Source: JAXLRU01 sp046330935 (lineage in GTDB: Bacteria > Actinomycetota > Actinomycetes > Actinomycetales > Kineosporiaceae). From it: 64,000 nt of DNA. The stretch covers positions 496,001 to 560,000 of the forward strand of contig JAXLRU010000004.1 of assembly GCA_046330935.1 (NCBI GenBank). Direction: 5' to 3'. The translations under genes were made by a program, and so were the position numbers. Positions 32,379-41,234 of this stretch are shown here, in pieces (position 1 is the stretch's first letter; the number at the start of each line of letters is the position of its first letter). A model generated the notes under the pieces. It saw only the letters and a program-made list of their open reading frames with translations. It was not told the DNA's origin and ran no database searches.

Positions 32379-34685
32379 TCAGTGGTGCAGCACGGGGATC
32401 CACCGGGGCCCGGTGTGGGCGCGGCGGCCGAGCAGCGCGAGCACCGCCGGCAGCAGGACCCCGCGCACGACCGTGGCGTCGAGCAGGACCGCGGTCGACA
32501 GGCCCACGCCGAGCTGCTTCATCTCCAGCGACGACATCGTGGCGAAGATCGCGAAGACGGCCACCATGACCGCTGCCGCGCTGGTCACGACGCCGGCCGA
32601 GCGGCCCACGCCGCGCCGGACCGCCTCGCGCGGGGTCATGCCCGAGGCGTAGGCCTCGCGCACCCGACTGACGACGAAGACGTGGTAGTCCATGCTCAGC
32701 CCGAACAGGATCACGAACATCAGCAGGGGCAACCAGGCGGCGATGGAGCCGATCGACGTGAAGCCGAGCAGCCCTTCCGCCCACGTGTGCTGGAACACCA
32801 GCACGAGCAGCCCGTAGGCGGCGCCCACCGAGAGCATGTTCAGGCCGACGGTCGCCGCCGCGAGGACGGGGCTGCCGAACGACAGCAGCATCACCACGAA
32901 GGTCAGGACGAGGACGAAGCCGATCACCCAGGGCAGCCGGTCGTCGAGCCAGCGGGTGAGGTCGGTCACCGCCGCGGTGCCGCCGACGTGCACCGAGACT
33001 CCGTCGACGCCGCCGAGCGCGGAGGTGACCGCCGGGACCACGCGGTCGCGGACGCCGTCCACCGCCGTGTCCGTGCGGGGGTCGCTCGTCTCGAACGGCA
33101 CCGGCAGCGCCATCACCGTGACCACGTCGCCGGACGTCGAGGGCAGCGAGTGCCGCAGCTCCCCGCGCTCCCCCACGACGCCCGTCCCCTCGGCCCGCGC
33201 GAAGGCCGCCGTCAGGGCCGCGTCCACCCGGGCCCCGGCCGACCGCGGCGCGCGGACGACGACGTCGACCGTGGACCCCTTCTGCGGGAACGCGGCGGAC
33301 ATCCGCTGGTAGGCCTGGAGCGTGCTGAACGAGTCGGGCAGCGACTCGGCCCCGGGCAGGGACGTCCGCATGCCCAACGCGGGGGCGGCGAGCGCGAGGA
33401 GCATGCCGCCCGCGAGCGCGGCGGACACGAGCGGACGGCGGGTGACGCGCCCGGCGAGCCGCGCCCAGAAGCCCTCGCGCAGCCCGGCCTCACCTGCGCC
33501 GCCGTGACGGCGCAGGGACCGCGAGCGCCAGGGCATGCGCAGCGCGTCGACCTTGTCGCCGAGCACGGACAGCAGCGCCGGGAGCACCGTGGCCGAGGCG
33601 AGGACGGCGACCGCCACGACGAGCATCGCGCCGATGGCGAGGGAGGTGAACATGCCGCCGGCGACGAGCATGCCGGACATCGCGACGACGACGGTGATGC
33701 CCGAGACGATCACGGCGCGGCCGGCGGTGCGGCCGGCGACGACGATCGACTCTCGGACGCTGCGGCCGGCGGCGCGCTCCTCACGCGCCCGGCGCATGAG
33801 GAACAGGGCGTAGTCGACCCCGACGGCGAGCCCGATGAGGACGACCATGCTCTGGCTGTTCTGGTCGACGGGGGTGAGCGTGCGCGAGGTCAGCGCGGTG
33901 AGCCCGAGGGCGGTGGCGACGGCGGCGATGCCGAGCACGACCGGGACGCCGGCCGCCACCACCGCGCCGAACGCGATGAGCAGGATGGCCAGGGTCACGG
34001 GCAGCGAGGAGACCTCGGCGCGGCGCAGGTCGCGCTCCATGGACTCCCCGACCTCGGCGTCGACCGACCCGTCCCCGACCTGCCCGATGGTGAGGTCGGG
34101 GTGGCTCGCGGCGAGGCGGTGCGTGACGTCGAGCATCGGCGCGACGGCGTCGGAGGCGCTGGGCAGGTCGGCGCGCGGCGACCCCTGCTCGGCGTCGGGG
34201 CCCTGGGCGGAGCGGGCGGCGAGCTCCACGGGCAGGACGAGCGTCGCGCCGTCGGCAGCGATCACGGCGTCCCCGACGCGGGCGACGCCCTGGACGCCGG
34301 TGTAGGCGGCGCGCAGCTGGACGGCGAGGTCGCGGCCGGCAGCTCCGGCGAGGCGCCCGGCGGGCCCGGAGACGACGACGTTCTCGGTCGGCCCGGTGCC
34401 GAAGTCTGCGCCGTCGAGCACGCGCTGCGCCTGACGGGAGTCGCCCACGAGCTGGTCGGCGGCGGAGGTCGTCGTGATCCCCCCGCCGAGCAGGACGACT
34501 GCGCCGGCGAGGACCAGCAGGGCGGCGGCGAGGGTGCGCCACCGGTGCCGGGCGCACCACCCCACGAGGCCGTCGCGGGCACGGCGGGCCCGCGCGTTCG
34601 GACTGCGGTCGCGCCCTGCCGGGGGCCCGGGTCGTGCGGGCTCGTCGCCGTGCAGGGAGGGGTCGGTGATCGTGCGGCTCGTCAT
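32379..34685 (-). CDS. MMPL/RND family transporter
   Basis: A 768-residue membrane protein with the two-fold RND layout. One helix lies near residues 50-70 (WRTLAAALLVLAGAVVLLGG) and a periplasmic-type domain follows. Next come five clustered helices with the motif GLAVGVDYALFLMRRAREE, a second single helix near residue 420, a second external domain, and five more helices with LFGLSMDYHVFVVSRVREA. The paired GVDY/SMDYHVF segments in the fourth helices are typical MMPL proton-relay regions. It probably exports a lipid or drug. It is divergent from a histidine kinase gene, which could regulate it. Confidence 0.93.
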   Translation of the reverse strand: MTSRTITDPSLHGDEPARPGPPAGRDRSPNARARRARDGLVGWCARHRWRTLAAALLVLAGAVVLLGGGITTTSAADQLVGDSRQAQRVLDGADFGTGPTENVVVSGPAGRLAGAAGRDLAVQLRAAYTGVQGVARVGDAVIAADGATLVLPVELAARSAQGPDAEQGSPRADLPSASDAVAPMLDVTHRLAASHPDLTIGQVGDGSVDAEVGESMERDLRRAEVSSLPVTLAILLIAFGAVVAAGVPVVLGIAAVATALGLTALTSRTLTPVDQNSQSMVVLIGLAVGVDYALFLMRRAREERAAGRSVRESIVVAGRTAGRAVIVSGITVVVAMSGMLVAGGMFTSLAIGAMLVVAVAVLASATVLPALLSVLGDKVDALRMPWRSRSLRRHGGAGEAGLREGFWARLAGRVTRRPLVSAALAGGMLLALAAPALGMRTSLPGAESLPDSFSTLQAYQRMSAAFPQKGSTVDVVVRAPRSAGARVDAALTAAFARAEGTGVVGERGELRHSLPSTSGDVVTVMALPVPFETSDPRTDTAVDGVRDRVVPAVTSALGGVDGVSVHVGGTAAVTDLTRWLDDRLPWVIGFVLVLTFVVMLLSFGSPVLAAATVGLNMLSVGAAYGLLVLVFQHTWAEGLLGFTSIGSIAAWLPLLMFVILFGLSMDYHVFVVSRVREAYASGMTPREAVRRGVGRSAGVVTSAAAVMVAVFAIFATMSSLEMKQLGVGLSTAVLLDATVVRGVLLPAVLALLGRRAHTGPRWIPVLHH

Positions 34686-34824
34686 GGACCACCACCGTGC
34701 CGATCATCGTGGGCGTCCCGCATTGCGGCGGGCGCCCGGACCGCCCCTGCGGGACGCACCCGGACGGGGGTGGGGGAAACCCCCGTGCGGGTCGTCACGC
34801 CTCCCACATGCCGCCGGCACCACC

Positions 34825-34840
34825 TCAACGCCTACGTTGA
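34825..34840. promoter_or_regulatory. Palindrome upstream of the histidine kinase start
   Basis: TCAACG-CCTA-CGTTGA is a perfect 6-base-arm palindrome ending 4 bases before the GTG. It overlaps TACGTT, a -10-like hexamer whose start site would fall at the start codon, giving a leaderless message. It could be an operator for the downstream response regulator. Confidence 0.35.
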
Positions 34841-34844
34841 CGGG

Positions 34845-36371
34845 GTGAGCACCTCCACCCTCCCCGCCACCAGCGGCGACCCCGTCGGCCCGGCCGGTTC
34901 CCCGGGCGCCGGGGCCGCCGACGCCGAGGCGTCCGCGCCGCGCCCCGGCGTCCGCACCCTCGGCGCGCTGTGGGCGTGGGGCTGGCTGGCGATCGTCCAC
35001 CTCGTGCTCGACCTGCTCGCCAGCGTGCCCATGCTGATGATCGTGGTGCTGGTGGTGCTGGGCATCGCGCTCACCCCGGCGCTGCTGATCGGCGTCCCGA
35101 TCCTGGCCGCGGGCCTGGTCCTGGCCATGGCCGTCGCCGTGCTGGAGCGGGCACGGGTGCAGGCGCTGACGGGCGTGCACATCCTTCCGGTGCAGGCGCC
35201 CGATCCGAACCGCTCGCTGTGGCGCCGCCTGCTGCTCGACTCCCGGCCGTGGCGGGCGACGGCGTACGCGCTGGTCGTCTCGGTGTGGGGCATCGTGGCG
35301 GGCACGGCCACGCTGGTGCTGACCAGCGTCGTCCTGGCCCTCGCGCTCCTGCCGGCCTACCGCGGCAAGCTGCCCGACGACGTCCTGGCGCTGCCCGGCA
35401 GCAACGTCGTGGGCGCCGAGAACTGGCCGTGGCTGACCGGGGTGGGCGTCGCCGGGGTGCTGGTGCTGCCGCTGCTGGCCCGCGGGCTGGTGACGCTCGA
35501 CGTGCTGCTCGCCCGGCATCTGCTGGGCCGCTCCCCCACCGAGGAGGTCCGGGAGCTGTCGGAGCGGGTGCAGACGCTGACGCAGACGCGTGAGGCGACG
35601 GTCGACTCGGTCGAGGCCGAGCGGCGCCGGATCGAACGCGACCTGCACGACGGCCCGCAGCAGCGGCTCGTGGCGATCGCGATGGACCTCGGCATGGCCC
35701 GGGCACGCCTGCGCGGCAACGATGACGGCGCAGTGGGCGCGGTCGACGCGGCGAAGGTCCGCGAGCTGCTGGACCGCGCGCACTCCTCGGCCAAGGAGGC
35801 GATCGTCGAGATGCGGCAGGTGGCGCGCGGGATCGCCCCGCCGGTGCTCACCGACCGCGGGCTGGACGCCGCCCTGTCCGCGCTCGCCGCGCGCGCCCCC
35901 GTGCCGGTGCAGGTGCGGGTGGAACTGCCGTGGCGGCCGTCCCCGACCGTGGAGGCCATCGCCTACTTCTGCGTCAGCGAGGCGCTGACGAACATCGCCA
36001 AGCACGCCCGGGCGCGGCAGGCCCGCGTGGAGGTGGATGCGCGGGGCGCCGAGGTGCACGTGACGGTCACCGACGACGGCGTGGGGGGCGCCGACGCCGT
36101 GCGCGGCACGGGCCTGCACGGGCTGCGCGACCGCGTCCGGGCGGTCGACGGCGTCCTCGACGTCGTGTCCCCGCCGGGTGGTGGCACGGTCCTGCGGGTC
36201 CGCCTGCCCGAGCGTCACCCGCGTCTCCGCGCCGAGCATCCCCCGGCGCCCGAGCGCTCACCCGGGGGGCCGCCCGCACCCCCGCCCGCGCCTTCGCCCG
36301 CGCCTTCGCCCGCGCCTTCGCCGGCGCCTCGCCCCCAGCCCGACCCGACGACGTCCAGGAGCCACCCGTGA
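34845..36371 (+). CDS. Sensor histidine kinase, NarL/DesK type with N-terminal membrane sensor domain
   Basis: A 508-residue protein from GTG 34845. Four to six hydrophobic segments lie in the first 230 residues, including LMIVVLVVLGIALTPALLIG. The segment ERARVQALTG suggests the putative sensor domain found in actinobacterial kinases. The phospho-acceptor His 268 is in ERDLHDGPQQRL (HisKA_3). The ATPase lobe has SEALTNIAKHARA (N box), VTDDGVGG (G1) and GTGLHGLRDRV. The C-terminus is a Pro-rich tail in which a 12-base unit around CGCCTTCGCCCG repeats three times (about 36286-36326). The frame is open far upstream opposite the MMPL gene, where it is a shadow. The stop overlaps the response regulator start by 4 bases. 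Confidence 0.93.
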   Translation: MSTSTLPATSGDPVGPAGSPGAGAADAEASAPRPGVRTLGALWAWGWLAIVHLVLDLLASVPMLMIVVLVVLGIALTPALLIGVPILAAGLVLAMAVAVLERARVQALTGVHILPVQAPDPNRSLWRRLLLDSRPWRATAYALVVSVWGIVAGTATLVLTSVVLALALLPAYRGKLPDDVLALPGSNVVGAENWPWLTGVGVAGVLVLPLLARGLVTLDVLLARHLLGRSPTEEVRELSERVQTLTQTREATVDSVEAERRRIERDLHDGPQQRLVAIAMDLGMARARLRGNDDGAVGAVDAAKVRELLDRAHSSAKEAIVEMRQVARGIAPPVLTDRGLDAALSALAARAPVPVQVRVELPWRPSPTVEAIAYFCVSEALTNIAKHARARQARVEVDARGAEVHVTVTDDGVGGADAVRGTGLHGLRDRVRAVDGVLDVVSPPGGGTVLRVRLPERHPRLRAEHPPAPERSPGGPPAPPPAPSPAPSPAPSPAPRPQPDPTTSRSHP

Positions 36372-37060
36372 CCCAGACCCCCGCCGCCCCCACCACGCTC
36401 AGCGTGGTCATCGCGGAGGACTCCGTGCTGCTGCGCGAGGGCCTGGTGCGGTTGCTCGCCGACAGCGGGTTCGCCGTCCTCGACGCGTGCCCCGACGCGG
36501 AGTCGTTCCTGCGCTCGGTCGAGGAGCACCGCCCCGACCTCGTCGTCGTCGACGTGCGGATGCCCCCCACGTTCACCGACGAGGGGGTGCGGGCGGCGCT
36601 AGTCGTGCGCCGGCAGTTCCCCGACACGGCCGTCCTCGTCCTCAGCCAGTACGTGGAGGAGAACTACGCGACGGAGCTGGTCGCGGGCCGCTCGCGCGGC
36701 GTCGGGTACCTGCTGAAGGACCGGGTCGCCGACGTCGGGGAGTTCGTCGAGGCGCTGCACCGCGTGGCCTCGGGCGGCACGGCGCTCGACCCGGAGGTGG
36801 TGGCGCAGCTGCTGTCACGGGCCCGCCGCCGCGACCCGCTGGAGCGCCTCACCCCGCGCGAGACCGAGGTCCTCGGACTGATGGCGGAGGGCCGCTCGAA
36901 CACCGCGATCGCCGCCGCCCTCGTGGTCACCGAAGGAGCCGTCGAGAAGCACGTCTCGAGCATCTTCACGAAGCTCGACCTGCCGCCGGCGGAACACGAC
37001 CACCGCCGCGTGCTCGCCGTCCTGCGGTGGATGCAGCGCGAGGACGGGGACCCCCAGTGA
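36368..37060 (+). CDS. LuxR/NarL-type response regulator
   Basis: A 230-residue protein from GTG 36368, coupled to the kinase by a GTGA overlap. The receiver domain has the acidic pocket IAEDSVLLREGL and phosphorylation site Asp 62 in VVVDVRMPP, then LSQY and LLKDRV. The C-terminal LuxR-type helix-turn-helix is clear: LTPRETEVLGLMAEGRSNTA and TEGAVEKHVSSIFTKL. Together with the kinase it forms a two-component system, and the coupled DUF4097 gene is probably part of the same response. The neighbouring divergent MMPL exporter is a plausible target. Confidence 0.95.
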   Translation: MTQTPAAPTTLSVVIAEDSVLLREGLVRLLADSGFAVLDACPDAESFLRSVEEHRPDLVVVDVRMPPTFTDEGVRAALVVRRQFPDTAVLVLSQYVEENYATELVAGRSRGVGYLLKDRVADVGEFVEALHRVASGGTALDPEVVAQLLSRARRRDPLERLTPRETEVLGLMAEGRSNTAIAAALVVTEGAVEKHVSSIFTKLDLPPAEHDHRRVLAVLRWMQREDGDPQ

Positions 37061-37836
37061 GCGCGCCGACGGTGGCGCCGGGCCGGGCCGGAACGCCCTC
37101 GCCGGGGGCGCCGGACCCCCGCCCGTCGTGGGTGTGGCCGGTGCGACTGATCGCGTCGGCGGTCGCTCTCGTGGTGATCCTCGGGGGCACGTGGAGCGTG
37201 ATCGGGGAGTTCTTCGAGCGGACGACGTCGCGCACCGAGACGATCGGCGGCGAGGTGAAGCACCTGGTCGTGGACGCCGACGACGGCGACATCACGATCC
37301 GCGCCCTCTCCCCCGGCACGGCGGTCGTCCTCACCACCACCGAGACGCACGCGTTCGCCGACACCCGGATCACCCGGCAGCTCGTCGCGGGCACGTTGAT
37401 GATCAAGGGGCGCTGCTCCGCGAACGTGCACATGGGCGACTGCAGCACCGACCTCGACGTGCAGGTCCCCGAGGACGTGACGGTCGAGGTCACCACCGAC
37501 CTGGGCCGGGTCAGCGTCGACGGGATGGCCGCGACGGTGCGGGCGACGTCGTCCCTGGGGCGGATCCAGCTGCGGCACCTGCGCGCGGCGCAGGTGGAGG
37601 CCGCCACCGACATGGGCGAGCTGCGGGCGCAGTTCGACACCCCGCCGATGGCGGTGCGGGCCCGGGCGGGGACCGGCTCGATCACCCTCACGCTGCCCGA
37701 GGACGACACGACCTACCGGGTGCTGGCCGAGGGCAACGGCAAGGCGCAGGTGGAAGTGCCGCAGGCCCCGTCCTCGATCCGGGTGATCGTGGCGACCGCC
37801 GACATGGGCAGCATCCGGGTGCTCACGGGCAGCTAG
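37057..37836 (+). CDS. DUF4097 family membrane-anchored beta-helix protein
   Basis: A 259-residue protein from GTG 37057, overlapping the response regulator stop by 4 bases. One membrane segment (RLIASAVALVVILGGTWSVI, about residues 30-49) is followed by an external domain of repeated short strands such as LVVDADDGDITIRAL, VTVEVTTDLGRVSVDG and VRARAGTGSITLTLP. This is the adhesin-like DUF4097 pattern. Such proteins often travel with cell-envelope stress systems; here the coupling implies envelope sensing or adaptation, which is an inference. Confidence 0.85.
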   Translation: MSAPTVAPGRAGTPSPGAPDPRPSWVWPVRLIASAVALVVILGGTWSVIGEFFERTTSRTETIGGEVKHLVVDADDGDITIRALSPGTAVVLTTTETHAFADTRITRQLVAGTLMIKGRCSANVHMGDCSTDLDVQVPEDVTVEVTTDLGRVSVDGMAATVRATSSLGRIQLRHLRAAQVEAATDMGELRAQFDTPPMAVRARAGTGSITLTLPEDDTTYRVLAEGNGKAQVEVPQAPSSIRVIVATADMGSIRVLTGS

Positions 37837-37951
37837 GGCCGGCGCGCCACCTCGCCTCGTACGTGGCGCGGGAACCGCGGGAACCGGCGCGGACCCGAGC
37901 GCGTCGCACGCGTGTCCTTGCCCGCCGCCAGCCCTGGCTCCGGAGGTCCCG

Positions 37952-40141
37952 ATGCGCCCCGTCGCCCGCTCGCTCACCCTCGGTATCGCCGTGACGACCG
38001 CCCTCGCGGGGGTGGGGGTGCTCGTGGCGCGCGGCGACGGCCCGGGTGCGGACGCACCCGCGCTGAGCGCCGTCGCGTCCGTCCAGTCCTTCGACGGGTG
38101 CGACGACCTGCTGCGCTACATCCGCGGCAAGGCCGAGGCGATGGTCGGGCCCTACGGGCTCGACGACGGTGCGATGCGGGTGATGGCCGCGCGCGAGACG
38201 GCGGCGGACGCCGGCGCGACGTCCGGGGCGGGCGCTTCGGCGCCTACCGCGGCCCCGGTGCAGCAGGTGGAGGGCGTCGCCGAGGGCGACGTCATGGCGA
38301 TGACCGCGTCCGGCCTGATGGTGTCGGTGCTGCAGGAGGTCATGACGCCCACGAGCACCGACGCGGTGACCGTGCTGCGCGTGGCGCGGCTCGACGCGGC
38401 GACCCGCAAGGCCGTCGTCGTCGGGTCGTTGCGGCTGCCGCAGCTGTTCGACGCGAAGGTGCTGGTCTCGAGCACCCGGGCCGTCGTGGTGGGTCTCGCC
38501 GGCGGCGCACCCGTCGAGCGCCAGCCGGGGGTCTCCGGGTCCAGCGGCGGCGCATCCGGGTCGTCCGAGTCGTCGACCGGGGCCACGGTGGTGCTGCCGA
38601 CGCCGGGCGTGGGCGCGACCGGCCGGATGATCGAGGTGGACCTGGCGGAGGCGGCCCGGCCACGGGCGGTGCGGGCGCTCGACGTCGACGGCGCGGTGGT
38701 GCAGGCGCGAGCGGTCGGGTCGGCGGTGCGGGTCGTCGTGACCCGGCCCGCGGCGTCCCTGCCGTGGGTGTACCCGTCGGGCGACGGTGACGAGGCCCGC
38801 GACCGGGCGACGGCGACCAACCGGGCGCTGGTGCGGGAGTCGAGCCTGGACGCGTGGGTGCCCAAGGCGACCGAGCGCGAGATCGGGCCGGACGGGCGGC
38901 CGAGCGGCCCGGCGCGGACGACGCGGCTCCTGGACTGTTCGGCGCTGGCGGCGCCGTCGGTGTTCGCGGGCCTGGACACGGTGTCGCTGGTCAGCGCCGA
39001 CCTCGCCGCGGGCGGGCTGGCGCAGTGGGACGCCGCGGGCCTGCTGGCCTCGGGGTCCACGGTCTACGCCACGGCCCGCACGACCTACGTGACGTCGACC
39101 CGCTGGCAGGCGCCCAACGCGCGGATCATGATGCTGCCGGGTGGGCGGAGGCCCGCCTCGTCGACGCAGATCCACGCGTTCACGACCGACCCGGCTGCCG
39201 GGGCGGGCGGCACCCGGTACCTGGCCTCGGGTGAGGTGCCGGGGTCGCTGCTGAGCCAGTGGGCGATGGACGAGCACGACGGGGTGCTGCGGGTGGCGTC
39301 GAGCCTGTCGATCGGCGGCATGGTGATGCCGTTGGAGGGCGACGCTGCGGCCTCGTCGGGGGTGGTGGGCCCGAAGCGGGCGCCGAAGGACGAGAACCGG
39401 GTGACCGTGCTGCGCCGCGACGGCGACCGGTTGCGCGAGGTGGGGCGCGTCAGCGGCTTCGGGCACGACGAGACGATCCGCGGCGTCCGGTTCCTCGGCG
39501 ACGTCGGGTACGTGGTGACGTACCGGCAGACCGATCCCCTCTACACGCTGGACCTTCGCGTTCCCGAGCGGCCGGCCGTGGTGGGTGAGCTGAAGATCCT
39601 CGGCTACTCGTCGTTCCTGCAGCCGATGGGCGAGGGGCGGCTGCTGGGGGTGGGACGCTCGGGCGACGAGAAGGGCGCCACGACCGGCGTGCAGGTGGTG
39701 CTGTTCGACGTGTCCGACCCCGCTCGGCCGCGCGCGCTGACGCAGGCCGGGGTGCTGGGCGCATGGAGCGACATCGAGGGCGACCACCACGCGTTCAGCG
39801 TCGGCGACGGGCTAGCTCTCGCCCCGTACAGCAGGTGGTCGGACCTTCCGCAGAAGTCGGTGGCCTCCGACGGGTCGGCGGTGCCGCAGACGAGCGAGTT
39901 CGACGCCGGGGTCCTCGCGGTGCGGGTGGACGGCGACCGGCTCGACACGCACCTGCTCCGTCCGATCTCCGACGGGCCCACCCAGGTGCGCACCGACGTG
40001 GACACCTCGCAGGTCCTGGCCCTCAACGCCACTCCCCTGCGCACCGTCGTCACCGATGGCGTGGTGTGGACGCTGACCGCCGCCGGCATCGCCGCGCACG
40101 ACGCCACCAGCTTCGAGCGCGTCGGGTTCGTCCGGTTCTGA
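37952..40141 (+). CDS. Secreted beta-propeller domain protein
   Basis: A 729-residue protein with an N-terminal export signal (basic start, then LGIAVTTALAGVGVLVA), a conserved block SFDGCDDLLRYIRGKA, and repeated blade-like segments. These include GVAEGDVMAMTASGL, VRFLGDVGYVVTYRQTDPLYTLDL, and YSSFLQPMGEGRLLGVGR near the C-terminus. This matches the secreted C-terminal beta-propeller family (Beta_propel). The function is unknown; it is probably attached or exported. It is 115 bases after the DUF4097 gene, so it may be in the same transcript. It is the last conserved gene before the accessory island. Confidence 0.88.
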   Translation: MRPVARSLTLGIAVTTALAGVGVLVARGDGPGADAPALSAVASVQSFDGCDDLLRYIRGKAEAMVGPYGLDDGAMRVMAARETAADAGATSGAGASAPTAAPVQQVEGVAEGDVMAMTASGLMVSVLQEVMTPTSTDAVTVLRVARLDAATRKAVVVGSLRLPQLFDAKVLVSSTRAVVVGLAGGAPVERQPGVSGSSGGASGSSESSTGATVVLPTPGVGATGRMIEVDLAEAARPRAVRALDVDGAVVQARAVGSAVRVVVTRPAASLPWVYPSGDGDEARDRATATNRALVRESSLDAWVPKATEREIGPDGRPSGPARTTRLLDCSALAAPSVFAGLDTVSLVSADLAAGGLAQWDAAGLLASGSTVYATARTTYVTSTRWQAPNARIMMLPGGRRPASSTQIHAFTTDPAAGAGGTRYLASGEVPGSLLSQWAMDEHDGVLRVASSLSIGGMVMPLEGDAAASSGVVGPKRAPKDENRVTVLRRDGDRLREVGRVSGFGHDETIRGVRFLGDVGYVVTYRQTDPLYTLDLRVPERPAVVGELKILGYSSFLQPMGEGRLLGVGRSGDEKGATTGVQVVLFDVSDPARPRALTQAGVLGAWSDIEGDHHAFSVGDGLALAPYSRWSDLPQKSVASDGSAVPQTSEFDAGVLAVRVDGDRLDTHLLRPISDGPTQVRTDVDTSQVLALNATPLRTVVTDGVVWTLTAAGIAAHDATSFERVGFVRF

Positions 40142-40175
40142 GGCACAGGCAGACGTTCGGCTGGGGCTCGACCGC

Positions 40176-40192
40176 CCTGTCCGCGGGACAGG
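40176..40192 (+). terminator. Short hairpin after the beta-propeller gene
   Basis: CCTGTCC and GGACAGG with a 3-base loop lie 35 bases past the stop codon. No U-tract follows, so this is a modest candidate. Confidence 0.4.
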
Positions 40193-40399
40193 AAGGAACG
40201 GGCTCCCATCCGCAACGTCGGCCATAGGGTCTTCGAGCGGTGGACGCACGTCGCTCGCCTTTGACCCATCCCGCAACCCGGAGCTGCCACCAGTCATTCA
40301 GGATGTGGTTCTCGCGGATGCCTTGCCCTCGGCTCTCGGCGCCACGGTTGGAGCAGAGGGGGCGCTTGGCAAGGCGGCGAACGAGCGGCCCGAGAGGGC

Positions 40400-40585
40400 T
40401 CACGTCCCCTTTCGTCGCTGCGGCTTAGGCACAAGGAACCGCGGCCGGCCGAAAGACCGAATCGGTAGCGTCAATAGCCCGAACACGCCTGCTCCGAATA
40501 AGAGCACGAAGAAGGCAACATCGACTAGCGCCCCTGGTCGGCTTTGCTTCAATAGGGCGACGGGGACAAGAAGGGCGAAACATGG
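40400..40585 (-). pseudogene. C-terminal remnant of a membrane protein
   Basis: On the minus strand one frame reads FALLVPVALLKQSRPGALVD, then VAFFVLLFGAGVFGLLTLPI and a basic tail ending PKPQRRKGT before a stop at 40400-40402. This looks like two membrane helices plus a cytoplasmic tail. No start codon precedes it, and upstream it runs directly into the transposase fragment in another frame, so the gene appears cut. It may be the end of a displaced immunity-type membrane protein; low certainty. Confidence 0.35.
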
Positions 40586-40589
40586 CCTC

Positions 40590-40772
40590 CGCGGCCGTCA
40601 TCACGGCCCTGGTCCCGGCCTCGACGTCGGCCTTGGCCAGCCAGTTCCGCAAGCAGGACTCCGAGATCCCGAAGTCCTTGGCTAACTGCCCGATCGGGGC
40701 ATCACCCTGGCGAGCGACCTCCACGACGTTGTCGCGGAACTCCTTCGGATGAGGTCTGGGCACCCTCGACAT
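40590..40772 (-). pseudogene. Fragment of an IS3-family transposase OrfA
   Basis: From ATG 40772 the translation reads RPHPKEFRDNVVEVARQGDA, then IGQLAKDFGISESCLRNWL and KADVEAGTR. This is the N-terminal helix-turn-helix of IS3-family OrfA. Similarity stops after about 60 residues near 40590, well short of the usual length of about 100, and no OrfB follows. It is a truncated insertion-sequence remnant. Confidence 0.75.
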
Positions 40773-40810
40773 CCTTCCAGCGGGAACCCTCGTCCCCACA
40801 GGTCAGGTGT

Positions 40811-40951
40811 CACCGGATCATGCAGCAGACCCAACACCTCCGCGGCACTGCCCTCGGCTTCCGCAACCTCACCCACTACATCGCCCGCTCACTCTTGGAG
40901 ACCGGCAGGTTCCGCAACAAGATCACCGAGGGGCTACACCCTCAACTGTGA
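40811..40951 (+). pseudogene. C-terminal fragment of a second transposase
   Basis: The plus-strand frame ending in TGA at 40949-40951 reads QHLRGTALGFRNLTHYIARS followed by LLETGRFRNKITEG and LHPQL. GFRN..TxY..R.LLE is the end of ISL3-type transposases as I recall them. Only about 45 codons remain and no 5' part is present. It faces the opposite way to the IS3 fragment, so two different elements have decayed here. Confidence 0.55.
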
Positions 40952-41144
40952 AGAGCCCCATATCCATCAAGCGAGGGAGCGACGGGTCGCACTTCAACCT
41001 CTGCGGAATCCGTTCAGGTTTCCTGCACCAATAGTCCATTACCCCCGCGAGTCCTGCCATAACTGGAATCACCCACACCACCCATGGAGCACCCTCGCTT
41101 TCAATCCATTTCGATAATACCGAAAGCAATGATGGGGTCACCAT
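40923..41144 (-). CDS. Small hypothetical protein with one membrane segment (possible remnant)
   Basis: From ATG 41144 (AAAGGAAC just upstream) the protein has 73 residues, with a hydrophobic stretch APWVVWVIPVMAGLAGVMDY near residues 20-40. Its last 10 codons overlap the transposase fragment on the other strand. Composition is A/T-richer than the surrounding genome. It follows the RHS immunity gene on the same strand and might be a second immunity-type gene or debris. Confidence 0.35.
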   Translation of the reverse strand: MVTPSLLSVLSKWIESEGAPWVVWVIPVMAGLAGVMDYWCRKPERIPQRLKCDPSLPRLMDMGLFTVEGVAPR

Positions 41145-41234
41145 GTTCCTTTTTAGCCGAAAGAGTACGTGACCGATGCCCCGCACGACGCTCGCTCACA
41201 CGAGGCGTCAGTCTCGGCGGGCATTTCCGTGATG

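Noticed and set aside
32103..34844. Long upstream extension of the histidine kinase frame
   Set aside because: This part is antisense to the MMPL gene and has no domain; the kinase starts plausibly at GTG 34845.
36286..36326. Three-fold 12-base tandem repeat considered as a CRISPR-like or regulatory array
   Set aside because: It encodes the Pro/Ser/Ala tail of the histidine kinase in frame and has no spacers.
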